Shown here piece after piece: positions 1 to 9,035 of a stretch of 64,000 nucleotides of DNA. The stretch's first letter is position 1. The number at the start of each line of letters is the position of its first letter. The notes beneath the pieces are model-generated. The model was given only the letters and a program-made list of their open reading frames with translations, was not told the DNA's origin and did no database searches. The stretch is from Rhizobium sp. 2MFCol3.1 (lineage in GTDB: Bacteria > Pseudomonadota > Alphaproteobacteria > Rhizobiales > Rhizobiaceae): NCBI RefSeq assembly GCF_000377565.1, contig NZ_KB898356.1, positions 456,476-520,475 of the forward strand, given 5' to 3'. The translations under genes were made by a program, and so were the position numbers.

Positions 1-355
1 CGAAGAGGGCGACGAGCGTCCCCGCGCCAACCGTTTCTCCGGCGAGGCTCGCTCCGAGCGTCCGGCCGGCGAGCGTTCGTATGGCGACCGGCCCCGTGGA
101 GAACGTCCGCAGGGTGACCGTCCCCAGGGCGAACGCCCACGCGGTGATCGTCCCTTCGGCGACAAACCACGTGGCGACAAGCCACGCGGCAAGAGCTTTG
201 GCGGCAAGCCAAGCGGCTCCAAGCCGGGTGCGAAGAGTTTTTCGGGCAAGCCTTCGGGCGATCGTCCCGGTGGCGGAGGCAAGCCCTCGGGCGGGCCGTC
301 GCGTGGTGGACCAAAAGGCAAGGGAATAGGACGCGGTGCGGATCGTCGGCGGTGA
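1..355 (+). CDS. C-terminal tail of a pseudouridine synthase (RluB-type), 5' truncated by window edge
   Basis: The reading frame that starts at base 2 is open from the window edge to a TGA at 353-355. It encodes about 117 residues of low-complexity, very basic, Gly/Pro/Arg/Lys-rich sequence built from degenerate units such as GDRPRGERPQGDRP and GDKPRGDKPRGKS. Rhizobial 23S rRNA pseudouridine synthases of the RluB/RsuA family end in exactly this kind of disordered RNA-binding tail, and they lie directly upstream of rsmD. The catalytic domain is outside the window, so the family assignment is inference from composition and neighbour. The stop codon overlaps the GTG start of rsmD by 20 bp, which indicates translational coupling. 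An overlapping open frame at 81-329 is a shadow of this gene. Confidence 0.75.
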   Translation, partial: EEGDERPRANRFSGEARSERPAGERSYGDRPRGERPQGDRPQGERPRGDRPFGDKPRGDKPRGKSFGGKPSGSKPGAKSFSGKPSGDRPGGGGKPSGGPSRGGPKGKGIGRGADRRR

Positions 356-896
356 GTTTCGCGGACGGTCGCTCGCCGTGCCTAAATCCAACGACATCCG
401 GCCGACTGCCGACCGGACGCGTGAGAGCCTGTTCAATATTCTGAGCCATGCCTATCCGGAATGCGTCGATGGCACCCGGATACTCGATCTCTTTGCCGGC
501 ACCGGCGCGGTCGGTCTGGAAGCCGTCTCGCGCGGCTGCCGCCATGCGCTCTTCGTTGAAAATAGCGTCGAGGGCAGGGGTCTGCTCTGGGAAAACATCG
601 ATGCGCTCGGTCTGCACGGCAAGACGCGCATCCTGAGGCGCGACGCGACCGATCTCGGGAGCGTCGGCAATCTTGAGCCGTTCCAGTTCCTCTTCGCCGA
701 CCCGCCTTATGGCAAGGGTCTCGGCGAGAAGGCAATGGCCGCTGCCGCCAAGGGTGGTTGGCTGTTTCCGGGCGCGATTGCCGTGCTCGAGGAGCGCGCC
801 GACGTTGCCGTTTCGGTCGATCCTTCCTATCTGTTCCTGGAAAGCCGGATTTTCGGCGATACCAGGGTGCATTTCTACCGCTACCAGCCGGAGTAG
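336..896 (+). CDS. rsmD: 16S rRNA (guanine(966)-N(2))-methyltransferase RsmD
   Basis: Predicted to methylate N2 of G966 in 16S rRNA using S-adenosylmethionine. The 186-residue protein is of normal family length. It opens with MRIVGGEFRGR, typical of RsmD, carries the SAM-binding motif I LDLFAGTG at residues 50-57, and the catalytic motif IV DPPY at residues 122-125, the (N/D)PPY signature of N-methyltransferases acting on exocyclic amines. The start is GTG at 336, inside the end of the upstream pseudouridine synthase gene, so the two rRNA-modifying enzymes are probably translated together. No oddities seen. Confidence 0.95.
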   Translation: MRIVGGEFRGRSLAVPKSNDIRPTADRTRESLFNILSHAYPECVDGTRILDLFAGTGAVGLEAVSRGCRHALFVENSVEGRGLLWENIDALGLHGKTRILRRDATDLGSVGNLEPFQFLFADPPYGKGLGEKAMAAAAKGGWLFPGAIAVLEERADVAVSVDPSYLFLESRIFGDTRVHFYRYQPE

Positions 897-919
897 GTAG
901 CGGCTATCGGGGGTAAAGG

Positions 920-1819
920 GTGACACAGCAGGCCGAAAAGACCAGTTCCGCGTTCCCTGCTCTCGAAGATGTCGCCTTCGGCGCGTCGCCGCGTATCGCG
1001 ATTGCGTTCGGCGGCGGCGGCGCCCGCGGGCTTGCCCATATCCACGTCATCGAAACGCTTGATGAACTCGGCATCCGCCCGGTGGCGATATCGGGTTCCT
1101 CGATCGGCGCCATCATGGGCGCCGGCATGGCGGCCGGCATGACCGGCGAGGCCATCCGCGAACACGCGCTGATGACCGTCGGCAACAAGACCGCCGTGGT
1201 GAGCCGTCTCTGGGGCTTGCGCCCGCAGACGGTGCGCGACGCCGTGGCGAACGGCGTGCGCATCGGTCAGTTCAACCTCGAACGCATCCTGAAAGCATTT
1301 CTCCCGGCCGATCTCCCCGATCGCTTCGAGGATCTGCCGATCCCGATGACGGTGACCGCCACCGATTATTACGGCCAGCAGGAAGTGCTGGTGAGCGAAG
1401 GCCAGCTGTTTCCGGCACTCGCAGCCTCCTCGGCCATCCCCGCCGTCTTCATGCCGGTCCGGCTGCATGGCCGGGTGATGATCGACGGCGGCATCAGCAA
1501 TCCTGTCCCCTATGAGTGCCTGATGGACCGCGCCGATATCGTCATCGGCATCGATGTCGTCGGCGCGCCCGAGGGCGACGGCACCCATATCCCGAACCGC
1601 ATGGAAAGCATCTTCGGCTCCGGCCAGCTGATGATGCAGACGGCGATCACCCTCAAACTCCGCATCCAGCCCCCCCACATCTTCCTCCGCCCCGCCGTCG
1701 GCCGCACCGGCGTCATGGATTTTCTAAAAGCCCGCGAAGTGCTGGCCATGTCTCAAGGCGTGAAGGATGAGCTGAAATATGCGCTCGACGGGGCGATCGA
1801 GGCGCATGCGCGGGGATGA
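920..1819 (+). CDS. patatin-like phospholipase family protein
   Basis: A 299-residue serine hydrolase of the bacterial patatin/RssA type. The oxyanion-hole motif GGGGARG is at residues 31-37. The nucleophile elbow is GSSIG with Ser61, and the partner Asp189 lies in DGGISNPVP; together they form the Ser-Asp dyad of the family. No signal peptide or membrane helix is visible, so it is probably cytoplasmic or peripherally membrane bound. Its physiological lipid substrate cannot be read from sequence. The GTG start at 920 sits 23 bp after rsmD with only a weak purine-rich stretch upstream, so it may be cotranscribed with rsmD. Confidence 0.88.
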   Translation: MTQQAEKTSSAFPALEDVAFGASPRIAIAFGGGGARGLAHIHVIETLDELGIRPVAISGSSIGAIMGAGMAAGMTGEAIREHALMTVGNKTAVVSRLWGLRPQTVRDAVANGVRIGQFNLERILKAFLPADLPDRFEDLPIPMTVTATDYYGQQEVLVSEGQLFPALAASSAIPAVFMPVRLHGRVMIDGGISNPVPYECLMDRADIVIGIDVVGAPEGDGTHIPNRMESIFGSGQLMMQTAITLKLRIQPPHIFLRPAVGRTGVMDFLKAREVLAMSQGVKDELKYALDGAIEAHARG

Positions 1820-1858
1820 TGATGGCCATACATATGGTGGTCGGGTCGGATGCTCTGA

Positions 1859-2164
1859 TCACTTGCAGTCCAAGTAACGTAGCAAGTCCAACACCGACAT
1901 CGATATTGTCGCTGCCGCGGCAAAGAAGGTTGAAAGAGCAATCAAAGCGCCGATTAGACTAGCGAACCAGCCGAGCTTTACCTCACTCCTTAGTTTCTTG
2001 CCGTCCCAATAAAGACCGCCTTTTCCGTCTGCCCCGAGCAAATTCATTCCTTGCCGGCTCATCGGCTTCACATCTTTGGGCCAATCGTCGGGTGTATCCA
2101 CATCGGCAAAGGGCTGCTGACGTGCGCTGTTCCAATCGATTCGCTTGTCGCTGGTTGATCCCAC
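1859..2164 (-). CDS. hypothetical protein with one transmembrane helix
   Basis: I do not recognise the family. The 101-residue product has a polar N-terminal part with WPKDVKPMS and GLYWDGKKL segments, then one hydrophobic helix around residues 66-90 (FASLIGALIALSTFF) and a short tail. The coding evidence is a good ribosome-binding site, AGGAG seven bases before the GTG start on the minus strand. The region is less GC-rich than its neighbours, which suggests a lineage-specific or acquired gene. It begins 33 bp after the stop of the Kef-type antiporter on the same strand, so it could be transcribed with it. Confidence 0.6.
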   Translation of the reverse strand: MGSTSDKRIDWNSARQQPFADVDTPDDWPKDVKPMSRQGMNLLGADGKGGLYWDGKKLRSEVKLGWFASLIGALIALSTFFAAAATISMSVLDLLRYLDCK

Positions 2165-2197
2165 TTGACGCTCCTATTACCCAAACGCCGCTATGAT

Positions 2198-4006
2198 TTA
2201 TGCATCCGCCACCGCATCCCCTGTACCCGCCAGCGGGTCCTGCGAGAAATCCATGGTCCGCTTCGGCTTGACCAGCGGCTCCGGCTTGACCGGTTGCGAG
2301 TAGAGCATGTCGCGGCCTGCCTGCAGTCCCTCGGTGACCTGGAGCACCAGCCGCTGCTCGTCGCGGCGGCGGATGTCTTCGCCGATCTCGTAGGCGGCGG
2401 CCTCGCTGATGCCGAGCGCTTCCAGCGTCCGGCGCCCGAACAGCAAGCCCGATTCCAGCGTCTCGCGCAGCTCATAGTCGACGTTGAGGTTGCGCAGCGC
2501 GATCGAGTGGACGCGGTCGTAGGAGCGCACGAAGAGCTTGGCTTCGGGGTAGTCGGCCTGCACCAGCTCGACGATTTTGTCGGTCACTTCCCGCTTCTGC
2601 GTGCAGACGACGACGATCTTGGCATGGTCAATGCCGGATGCCCGCAGCACGTCCTTGCGTGTGCCGTCGCCGAAATAGATGCGGAAGCCGAAGGAGGAGG
2701 CCTGGCGGATACGATCGGCAGAGGTGTCGATGACGGTCACCGCGCGCCCGCCGGCAAGCAGGATCTGCGCCGCGATCTGGCCGAAACGCGAGAAGCCGAT
2801 CATCAGCACATCGGCGCCCGCACCCTCGAAATCCTCTTCCAGCGTCTCCGTCGTCTCGCCGCTCTCTAGCCGCTTGGCAAGCTTGGTGCCGATCGGCGTC
2901 AGCGCCATGGAGAGCGTCACGATGGCGATCAACAGGGACGCCGTGCTCGAAGGCATCAGCGACGAAGCGCCCGCCGTCGAAAACAGCACGAAGCCGAACT
3001 CCCCGCCCTGCGGCAGCAGGAAAGCGATGCGGATCGCGTCATTGTGATCGGAGCCGGTAACGCGGCAGAGCCCGTAGATGATGAGCGCCTTCGCGGCCAT
3101 GACAACAGGCACGGTGACGAGGATGACGAGTGCGTTGTCCCAGAGCACGTCGAGCTGCAGTGACAGGCCGACGGCGATGAAGAAGATGGCGAGAAGCACG
3201 CCGCGGAAGGGCTCGATATCCGCTTCCAACTCGTGTCGGTAAGAGGATTCCGCCAGCATCACGCCCGCCAGGAACGCCCCCATGGCCATCGATAGCCCGG
3301 CCATCTGCATCAGCGTCGCCGATCCCATGACGACGAATAGTGCGGCCGCGATCATCGCCTCGCGCGCGCCGGTGCTGGCTATGATCTGGAACAGCGGCGT
3401 CAGCAGATAGCGCCCCATGACGATCATCGCGCCCACCGCGCCGATGGCGATCGCGAAATCGACGATCGGCGTGCCGTGGCCCTTGCCTGTGTCGAGAATG
3501 TTGATCAGCGCCAGAAGCGGCACGATGGCGAGGTCCTGGAACAACAGCATCGAGAAGGACCGCTGGCCATATCGAGTGCTCACATCGCCGTCGTCCTCGA
3601 GGATCTGCATGGCAAAGGCGGTGGACGACAGCGCCAGGCCGAAGCCGGCGATGATGCTGCCGCGCCAGTCGAGCAGGCCGGAGAGATCGGCGAGCGCCGT
3701 CAGCACCAGCCCGGTCAGGATGACCTGCGCCGTGCCCAGCCCGAAGATGTCGCGCCGCATCTGCCATAGGCGGCTCGGCTTCAGCTCCAGGCCGATGATG
3801 AAAAGCAGGAACACGACGCCGAGCTCGGCGACGTTGAGGATCTGCTCGCCATCCGTCAGCCCGTGAAAGATCGGGCCGATCACCACGCCGGCGGCGAGAT
3901 AGCCGAGCACCGTTCCAAGCCCCAGCCGCTTGAAGATCGGGGCCGAAACGACGGTGCCGCCGAGCAGCAGGATCGTTTCGGTGAAGAGGGCGTTGGGCTC
4001 GGACAT
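2198..4006 (-). CDS. monovalent cation:proton antiporter-2 (Kef-type K+ efflux)
   Basis: A 602-residue inner-membrane protein of the CPA2 family. Residues ~5-385 form the hydrophobic Na+/H+-exchanger domain with about 12 helices. Residues ~395-515 form a regulatory RCK/TrkA-N domain starting at VLMIGFSRFGQ, a Rossmann-type nucleotide-binding loop. A polar tail (residues ~520-602) follows. This architecture is that of KefB/KefC, which expel K+ in exchange for H+ and are gated through the RCK domain. No KefF/KefG ancillary subunit gene lies beside it, so the exact KefB/KefC label is not supported. It is divergent from pmbA, and the 118-bp gap must hold both promoters. ATG at 4006. Confidence 0.88.
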   Translation of the reverse strand: MSEPNALFTETILLLGGTVVSAPIFKRLGLGTVLGYLAAGVVIGPIFHGLTDGEQILNVAELGVVFLLFIIGLELKPSRLWQMRRDIFGLGTAQVILTGLVLTALADLSGLLDWRGSIIAGFGLALSSTAFAMQILEDDGDVSTRYGQRSFSMLLFQDLAIVPLLALINILDTGKGHGTPIVDFAIAIGAVGAMIVMGRYLLTPLFQIIASTGAREAMIAAALFVVMGSATLMQMAGLSMAMGAFLAGVMLAESSYRHELEADIEPFRGVLLAIFFIAVGLSLQLDVLWDNALVILVTVPVVMAAKALIIYGLCRVTGSDHNDAIRIAFLLPQGGEFGFVLFSTAGASSLMPSSTASLLIAIVTLSMALTPIGTKLAKRLESGETTETLEEDFEGAGADVLMIGFSRFGQIAAQILLAGGRAVTVIDTSADRIRQASSFGFRIYFGDGTRKDVLRASGIDHAKIVVVCTQKREVTDKIVELVQADYPEAKLFVRSYDRVHSIALRNLNVDYELRETLESGLLFGRRTLEALGISEAAAYEIGEDIRRRDEQRLVLQVTEGLQAGRDMLYSQPVKPEPLVKPKRTMDFSQDPLAGTGDAVADA

Positions 4007-4124
4007 CCGCTAAGCTTCTTTCAATGGTCATGGTTGCGCAAGCAGCGCGAAAAAGAATCGGCACCGTCGGCCTTGATGCTTTCCGTAGCGCACAATAAAT
4101 GGAACGCGAAGGAAAGGCCAAACC

Positions 4125-5471
4125 ATGTCCTCTGAAATTGATTCTTCGACGCTTCTCTCCCGCGCCAGCCAGCTGATCGATCTCGCAAAAAAAGCGGGCG
4201 CCGATGCCGCCGATGCGGTGGTCGTCCGCTCCCGCTCGCAATCCGTCAGCGTGCGGCTCGGCAAGGTGGAGGAAACCGAATCCTCCGAGAGCGATGATTT
4301 TTCGCTGCGCGTCTTCGTCGGCAAGCGTGTTGCCAGCGTCTCGGCCAATCCAGGCTTCGACATGGCGGTGCTCGCCGAGCGCGCGGTCGCCATGGCCAAG
4401 GTCTCGCCGGAAGATCCCTTCGCGTGTCTGGCGGATGAGAGCCGGCTCGCCAAATCCTATCCAGACCTGCAGCTGCTCGACAACACCGAGGTCTCCGCCG
4501 ACCAGCTGCGCGAGGCAGCGCTTGCAACGGAAGCGGCCGGCCTTGCGGTCAATGGCGTCACCAATTCCTCGGGCGCCGGCGCTTCGGCCGGTCGCGGCGG
4601 CATGGTGCTCGTCACCTCGCACGGCTTTGAAGGCAGCTACATGGGCTCGCGCTTCGGCCGCTCCGTCAGCGTCATCGCCGGCGAGGGCACCGGCATGGAG
4701 CGCGATTACGATTTCGACAGCCGCATCTATTTCTCCGAGCTTGATGATCCCGCGGAAATCGGCCGTCGCGCCGGCGAGCGCGCCGTCAAGCGCCTGAAGC
4801 CGCGCCAGGTTGATACCGGCAAGAACGTCACCGTGATCTTCGATCCGCGTATCGCCCGCGGCTTCGTCGGCCACATCGCCGGCGCCATCAACGGCGCGTC
4901 GGTCGCCCGCAAGACCAGCTTCCTGCGCGACAAGATGGGCGAGCAGGTGCTGAAATCCGGCCTCTCGATCACCGACGATCCGATGATCGTGCGCGGCCCG
5001 GCCTCGCGCCCCTTCGATGGCGAAGGTGTTTCCGGCGAGCGCATGGTGATGATCGAGGACGGCGTGTTGAAGCACTGGTTCCTTTCGACGTCGACCGCCC
5101 GCGAGATCGGCATGGAAACCAACGGCCGTGGCGTGCGCGGCGGCAATGCCGTGACGCCCGCCTCGACCAACCTCGCGCTCGAGCCCGGTGATATCTCGCC
5201 CGAGGACCTGATCCGCGGCGTCGGCAACGGCTTCTACGTCACCGAGCTGATCGGCCAGGGCGTCAACATGATCACCGGCGAATACAGCCGCGGCGCCACC
5301 GGTTTCTGGATCGAAAACGGTGAATTGACCTTCGCGGTTTCCGAAGTGACCATTGCATCGAACCTCAAGGAGATGTTCATGCGGGTAACGCCTGCCAACG
5401 ATATCGACCGCAAGTACGGAGTAGCTGCTCCGACCCTCGCGATCGAGGGAATGACGCTGGCCGGACGGTGA
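4125..5471 (+). CDS. pmbA: TldD/PmbA family protein, PmbA (TldE) type
   Basis: A 448-residue member of the modulator-of-gyrase metallopeptidase family. In characterised bacteria TldD and TldE (PmbA) form a heterodimeric protease that degrades unfolded peptides and matures microcin B17 or PQQ precursors. TldD carries the HExxxH zinc site; I find no HExxxH here, so this is the PmbA/TldE subunit. Recognisable segments are FLRDKMGEQVLKSG and GFWIENGEL near the C-terminus. The start at 4125 is preceded by GAAGGAAAGG. Downstream is a repeat element and then the cysQ-like gene. Confidence 0.93.
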   Translation: MSSEIDSSTLLSRASQLIDLAKKAGADAADAVVVRSRSQSVSVRLGKVEETESSESDDFSLRVFVGKRVASVSANPGFDMAVLAERAVAMAKVSPEDPFACLADESRLAKSYPDLQLLDNTEVSADQLREAALATEAAGLAVNGVTNSSGAGASAGRGGMVLVTSHGFEGSYMGSRFGRSVSVIAGEGTGMERDYDFDSRIYFSELDDPAEIGRRAGERAVKRLKPRQVDTGKNVTVIFDPRIARGFVGHIAGAINGASVARKTSFLRDKMGEQVLKSGLSITDDPMIVRGPASRPFDGEGVSGERMVMIEDGVLKHWFLSTSTAREIGMETNGRGVRGGNAVTPASTNLALEPGDISPEDLIRGVGNGFYVTELIGQGVNMITGEYSRGATGFWIENGELTFAVSEVTIASNLKEMFMRVTPANDIDRKYGVAAPTLAIEGMTLAGR

Positions 5472-5478
5472 TCGCGGG

Positions 5479-5586
5479 CTAAAGCGCGTCGCGATCTTTC
5501 AGATTCGCTTGTTGCGCTTTAGGTCTTTCTTTTACCGCATGTCTTCATCGCAAAACCGCTTCACACTTTTGCGCGACATGCTCTAG
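5479..5586 (+). repeat. Rhizobiales intergenic palindromic repeat (full copy)
   Basis: A ~108-bp element between pmbA and the cysQ-like gene. Its left part is bounded by TAAAGCGC and GCGCTTTA (5480-5521). Its right part, ending in GCGCGACATGCTCTAG, is found again in inverted orientation at 34160-34217 (AGAGCATGTCGCGCAAAAG). I know this motif as a frequent intergenic sequence in Rhizobium and Agrobacterium genomes; its function is not established. It has no coding capacity. Confidence 0.7.
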
Positions 5587-5609
5587 CCGCTGACGGATTG
5601 GAACTTGGG

Positions 5610-6404
5610 ATGAGCGACGTGGACAATGCCCGCTGGCAGAGCGATCTGGACCTGATCGCCGACGCTGCAAAGCGGGCGGGTGCCGTGGCGCTCAGCCATT
5701 TCAACCAGTCGCCGGAGGTCTGGTGGAAGAACGAGGGCCGCTCGCCGGTCAGCGCCGCCGATTTCGCCGCCAATGAAATCCTCGAAACGCTGCTGCGCGC
5801 TGCCCGCCCTGATTACGGCTGGCTGTCGGAAGAGACCGAGGACAGCGCCGATCGCCTGTCGCGCGACACGCTCTTCATCATCGATCCGATCGACGGTACG
5901 CGCGGCTTCCTCGCCGGCCAGAAGCTCTGGTGCGTCAGCGTCGCCGTCGTCCACAAGGGCAGGCCGGTGGCCGGCGTGCTCAACGCGCCGGCGCTCGATG
6001 AGCTTTATGAAGCGGTCGCCGGTGGCATCGCCTTGAAGAACGGCCTGCCGATCCGCGTATCGAAGCCGAAGCCGCCCGTCCGTTTCGCCATTGCCGAGGA
6101 CGTACTGAACGGCTTCAAAGAGCCGTTGCGCGGCAAGATCGAGCGCGTCAAGCACGTGCCCTCGCTCGCCTACCGCGTCGCCATGGTGGCCGATGCGGCG
6201 ATCGACGGCACCTTCGTGAAGCGCAATTCCCACGACTGGGATCTGGCCGCCGCCGATCTCATTCTGGAAAGGGCAGGCGGCCGTCTCGTCAATCTCGACG
6301 GAACGCCGCTGACCTATAACCGCGCGGATGTGAGACACGGCGAGCTTTGCGCCGGCTCCGAGCCGCTGTTGAATGAATTTCTATCCCCTATCGCCGCGCG
6401 CTGA
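5610..6404 (+). CDS. inositol monophosphatase family / 3'(2'),5'-bisphosphate nucleotidase CysQ-like
   Basis: A 264-residue Mg2+-dependent, Li+-sensitive phosphatase of the FIG superfamily. Metal-binding motifs are the SEET segment near residue 74 and DPIDGTRGF with the two aspartates at about residues 92 and 95. The second signature HDWDLAAADLIL is near residue 205. CysQ removes the 3'-phosphate of PAP formed in sulfate assimilation; inositol-1-phosphatase is the alternative substrate class. The ATG at 5610 has GGA seven bases upstream; a TTG at 5598 would add four residues. It precedes the DUF4170 and waaA genes, an arrangement I associate with Rhizobiales lipid A loci. Confidence 0.85.
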   Translation: MSDVDNARWQSDLDLIADAAKRAGAVALSHFNQSPEVWWKNEGRSPVSAADFAANEILETLLRAARPDYGWLSEETEDSADRLSRDTLFIIDPIDGTRGFLAGQKLWCVSVAVVHKGRPVAGVLNAPALDELYEAVAGGIALKNGLPIRVSKPKPPVRFAIAEDVLNGFKEPLRGKIERVKHVPSLAYRVAMVADAAIDGTFVKRNSHDWDLAAADLILERAGGRLVNLDGTPLTYNRADVRHGELCAGSEPLLNEFLSPIAAR

Positions 6405-6454
6405 GCAGTTGACGTTTCCGTCAAAATCCCTCAGATGAAACGGCGGAGGAGCAG

Positions 6455-6718
6455 ATGAAGGAAGTGACTGAAATGACCAAGTCCGGTGAAAAGAAGCAAC
6501 TGTTGCACCTCGTGTTTGGCGGCGAACTGGAAAGTCTCGATGACGTGCAGTTCCGCGACCTCTCTGGCCTGGATATCGTCGGCATCTTCCCTGATTACGC
6601 ATCTGCACTGACGGCCTGGAAGTCCAAGGCGCAGTCGACCGTTGATAATGCCCACATGCGCTATTTCATTGTCCATATGCACCGCTTGCTTGATCCCGAA
6701 GACAAGTCCGGCAAATAA
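6455..6718 (+). CDS. DUF4170 domain-containing protein
   Basis: An 87-residue soluble protein. The core HLVFGGELESLDDVQFRDL followed by DIVGIFPDYASALTAW and HMRYFIVHMHRLLDP matches the alphaproteobacterial DUF4170 family as I remember it. The function is unknown. The start has GGAGGAG a few bases upstream. It lies between the CysQ-like phosphatase and the Kdo transferase WaaA in this region, which hints at a role connected with lipid A/LPS assembly, but that is inference from neighbourhood alone. Confidence 0.85.
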   Translation: MKEVTEMTKSGEKKQLLHLVFGGELESLDDVQFRDLSGLDIVGIFPDYASALTAWKSKAQSTVDNAHMRYFIVHMHRLLDPEDKSGK

Positions 6719-6876
6719 GTTTTCGGCCCTCGTGGCCCTGTTTTACCCAGCCGCCTGCCTTATCCGGGCATAGGGGCGGTTGTTGACGCATTCTGAACAA
6801 ACTGATCGGTCATTTCGGCCGCAATGATATTTGGGAATGGGTTGATGTCGATCATCGTTGATCGGAGACGTGTTAT

Positions 6877-8196
6877 ATGAGCGGCCGCATGGCGCGTTTG
6901 GCGCTGGGCGCTTATCAGGCGGTTGGGACGTTGATCACGCCCTTCGTCGGCGGCTACCTGACCTATCGCGCCGCCAAGGGCAAGGAAGACAGGGCCCGGC
7001 GGCTCGAGCGCTCCGGCTATGCCAGCGCCGATCGCCCGGCCGGTCCCCTGGTCTGGTTCCACGCCGCAAGCGTCGGCGAGATGAACGCCGTCATTCCCCT
7101 TATCCGCGAGATCCGCCGCCGCGACGTTCACGTCATCCTGACGACGGGTACCGTGACCTCGGCCAAACTCGCCGCCGAGCGCGTCGGCACCGAAGTCATC
7201 CACCAATATGTGCCGCTCGACCTGAAGCCCGCCGTCAGCCGCTTCCTCGATTACTGGCAGCCCGATTGCGCGCTGATCGCCGAATCCGAAATCTGGCCTG
7301 CCACCGTTCTGGAGCTCGGCCGCCGCCGCATCCCACAAATCCTCGTCAATGCCCGCATGTCCGACCGCTCCTTCGCCCGCTGGACGCGCCGCCAGGCGCT
7401 GGCCGAGGCGCTGTTCGAGAACCTCGCGCTCGTCATCGCCCAATCCGATGTCGATGCCGAGCGCTTCCGCGATCTGGGCGCCCGCCAGGTGCTGATGTCC
7501 GGCAATCTCAAGGTTGATACCGACGCGCCGTCCTATGATCCCGCGATCTTCGCCCGCTACCAGCAGCAGGTCGGCGACCGCAAGACATGGGCGGCGATCT
7601 CCACTTTCGATGGCGAGGAGAAGGCCGCCGGCATCGTCCATCGCACGCTGAAGGAGCGCAACGGCCAGCTGACCATCATCGTCCCGCGCCATCCCGAGCG
7701 CGCCGATGCCATCGAAGCCGAGCTGGTCAAGCAGGGGCTCAAAGTCGCCCGCCGCACCCGCGACGATGCGCTGACGCCAGATATCGATGTTTTCCTCGGC
7801 GATACGATCGGCGAGATGGGACTTTATCTGCGCATGACCGAGGTCGCCTTCGTCGGCCGCTCGCTGTTTGGCGAGGGCGGGCAGAACCCGCTGGAGCCGG
7901 CCATGCTCGGCTGCGCGGTGCTGTCGGGTAGCAACGTCCAGAATTTCCGCGAGGCCTATCAGCGGCTCGCCCGCCGTGGCAGCGCCCGCATGGTGCGCGA
8001 TACCGAAATGCTGGCCAAGGGCGTGCATTATTTGCTGACCAACGACCCGGCGCGCCGCAATATGATCGAGGCCGGCGCCGCCGCCGTGCAAGAAATGCGC
8101 GGTGCGCTGACGGCAACGATGAAGGGTCTCGAGCCCTACATCAACCCGCTGACGGTGAAGGCCAGACTGCTGCCGAAGACGGCGGCGCAACGCTAG
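6877..8196 (+). CDS. waaA: 3-deoxy-D-manno-octulosonic acid (Kdo) transferase WaaA
   Basis: Predicted to transfer Kdo from CMP-Kdo to lipid IVA at the cytoplasmic face of the inner membrane (GT30 family). The 439-residue protein has a short hydrophobic N-terminal anchor (LALGAYQAVGTLITPF), then the N-domain with WFHAASVGEMNAV and ESEIWPATVLE, in which the first Glu of VGE is the conserved catalytic base, and a C-domain with FVGRSLFGEGGQNPLEPA, the characteristic donor-binding motif. It is followed by a HAD hydrolase gene and lpxK, so the run supplies late steps of Kdo-lipid A assembly. Confidence 0.95.
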   Translation: MSGRMARLALGAYQAVGTLITPFVGGYLTYRAAKGKEDRARRLERSGYASADRPAGPLVWFHAASVGEMNAVIPLIREIRRRDVHVILTTGTVTSAKLAAERVGTEVIHQYVPLDLKPAVSRFLDYWQPDCALIAESEIWPATVLELGRRRIPQILVNARMSDRSFARWTRRQALAEALFENLALVIAQSDVDAERFRDLGARQVLMSGNLKVDTDAPSYDPAIFARYQQQVGDRKTWAAISTFDGEEKAAGIVHRTLKERNGQLTIIVPRHPERADAIEAELVKQGLKVARRTRDDALTPDIDVFLGDTIGEMGLYLRMTEVAFVGRSLFGEGGQNPLEPAMLGCAVLSGSNVQNFREAYQRLARRGSARMVRDTEMLAKGVHYLLTNDPARRNMIEAGAAAVQEMRGALTATMKGLEPYINPLTVKARLLPKTAAQR

Positions 8197-8215
8197 TTAG
8201 AGAGCAGGTTCGGAC

Positions 8216-8929
8216 ATGCAGGCGATCAAGGGTATCCTGTTCGACAAGGACGGCACGCTTCTCGATTATGACGAGAGCTGGCTGCCCGTGAACCGCGAGC
8301 TGGCACGCATCGCCGCCAGGGACGACGCCGCACTTGCCGACCGCCTGCTGCTCGCCTGCGGCATGGATCCCGTCACCGGCCACATCGTTCCCGACAGCCT
8401 GCTCGCCGCCGGCAATACGCGTCAGATATCGGACGGGCTGGTCGCCGCCGGCTCGACGGTTCCGGTCGAGGAACTGACGGTAAGGCTCGACGAGCTCTTT
8501 TCCCACGCCGCCGATTTCTCCGTGCCGGTCACCGATCTCGCTTCTTTCTTCGCCCGCCTGCATGCGCGCGGCTTCAAGCTCGGCGTCGCCTCCAGCGACA
8601 ATGAGCGCTCGATCCGCCAGACGGCCAAGCGCTTCGGCTTTGCTGATTACATCGATTATATCGCCGGCTACGACAGCGGCCATGGCACCAAGCCGGAGCC
8701 AGGCATGGTGCTTGGCTTCTGCGCGGCCACCGGTCTCGACCCCTCGGAAGTCGCCGTCGTCGGCGACAACAACCACGATCTGCACATGGGCCGCAACGCG
8801 CATGTCGGCCTGACGGTCGCGGTTTTGACCGGCACCGGATCGCGGGAATCGCTCGCCGCCGCCAGCGATCATTGCCTCAACGATATCACCGAACTCGAAG
8901 GGCTGCTGCCCGACCTGCAGTTCGCCTGA
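8216..8929 (+). CDS. HAD-superfamily hydrolase (phosphoglycolate phosphatase-like)
   Basis: A 237-residue HAD phosphatase with an alpha-helical cap. Motif I is DKDGT (residues 10-14; nucleophile and acid/base aspartates), motif II is VASSDN, and motif IV is [12 protein letters not shown]. Spacing to waaA is 19 bp and to lpxK about 100 bp, all on the same strand, so it is likely cotranscribed with the lipid A genes. The substrate is unknown. A Gph-like phosphoglycolate phosphatase is the closest general description, while the position between waaA and lpxK could point to a sugar phosphate. Confidence 0.85.
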   Translation: MQAIKGILFDKDGTLLDYDESWLPVNRELARIAARDDAALADRLLLACGMDPVTGHIVPDSLLAAGNTRQISDGLVAAGSTVPVEELTVRLDELFSHAADFSVPVTDLASFFARLHARGFKLGVASSDNERSIRQTAKRFGFADYIDYIAGYDSGHGTKPEPGMVLGFCAATGLDPSEVAVVGDNNHDLHMGRNAHVGLTVAVLTGTGSRESLAAASDHCLNDITELEGLLPDLQFA

Positions 8930-9035
8930 TCGACCAAAGGCTTGCTTTTTCTTGAAAATTGCCTTCTCTTTTCGCCCAATTAGGGGTGACGTCCGCGTGG
9001 AGCGGGCCGGTGGCGCGAAAGGCAGGACGGCAAAG

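Noticed and set aside
81..329. Open frame of 82 codons on the plus strand
   Set aside because: It is a +1 shadow of the pseudouridine synthase tail, whose frame is open from the window edge to 355.
3039..5075. 678-codon minus-strand frame across the kef-pmbA boundary
   Set aside because: Overlaps the coding parts of two well supported genes in other frames.
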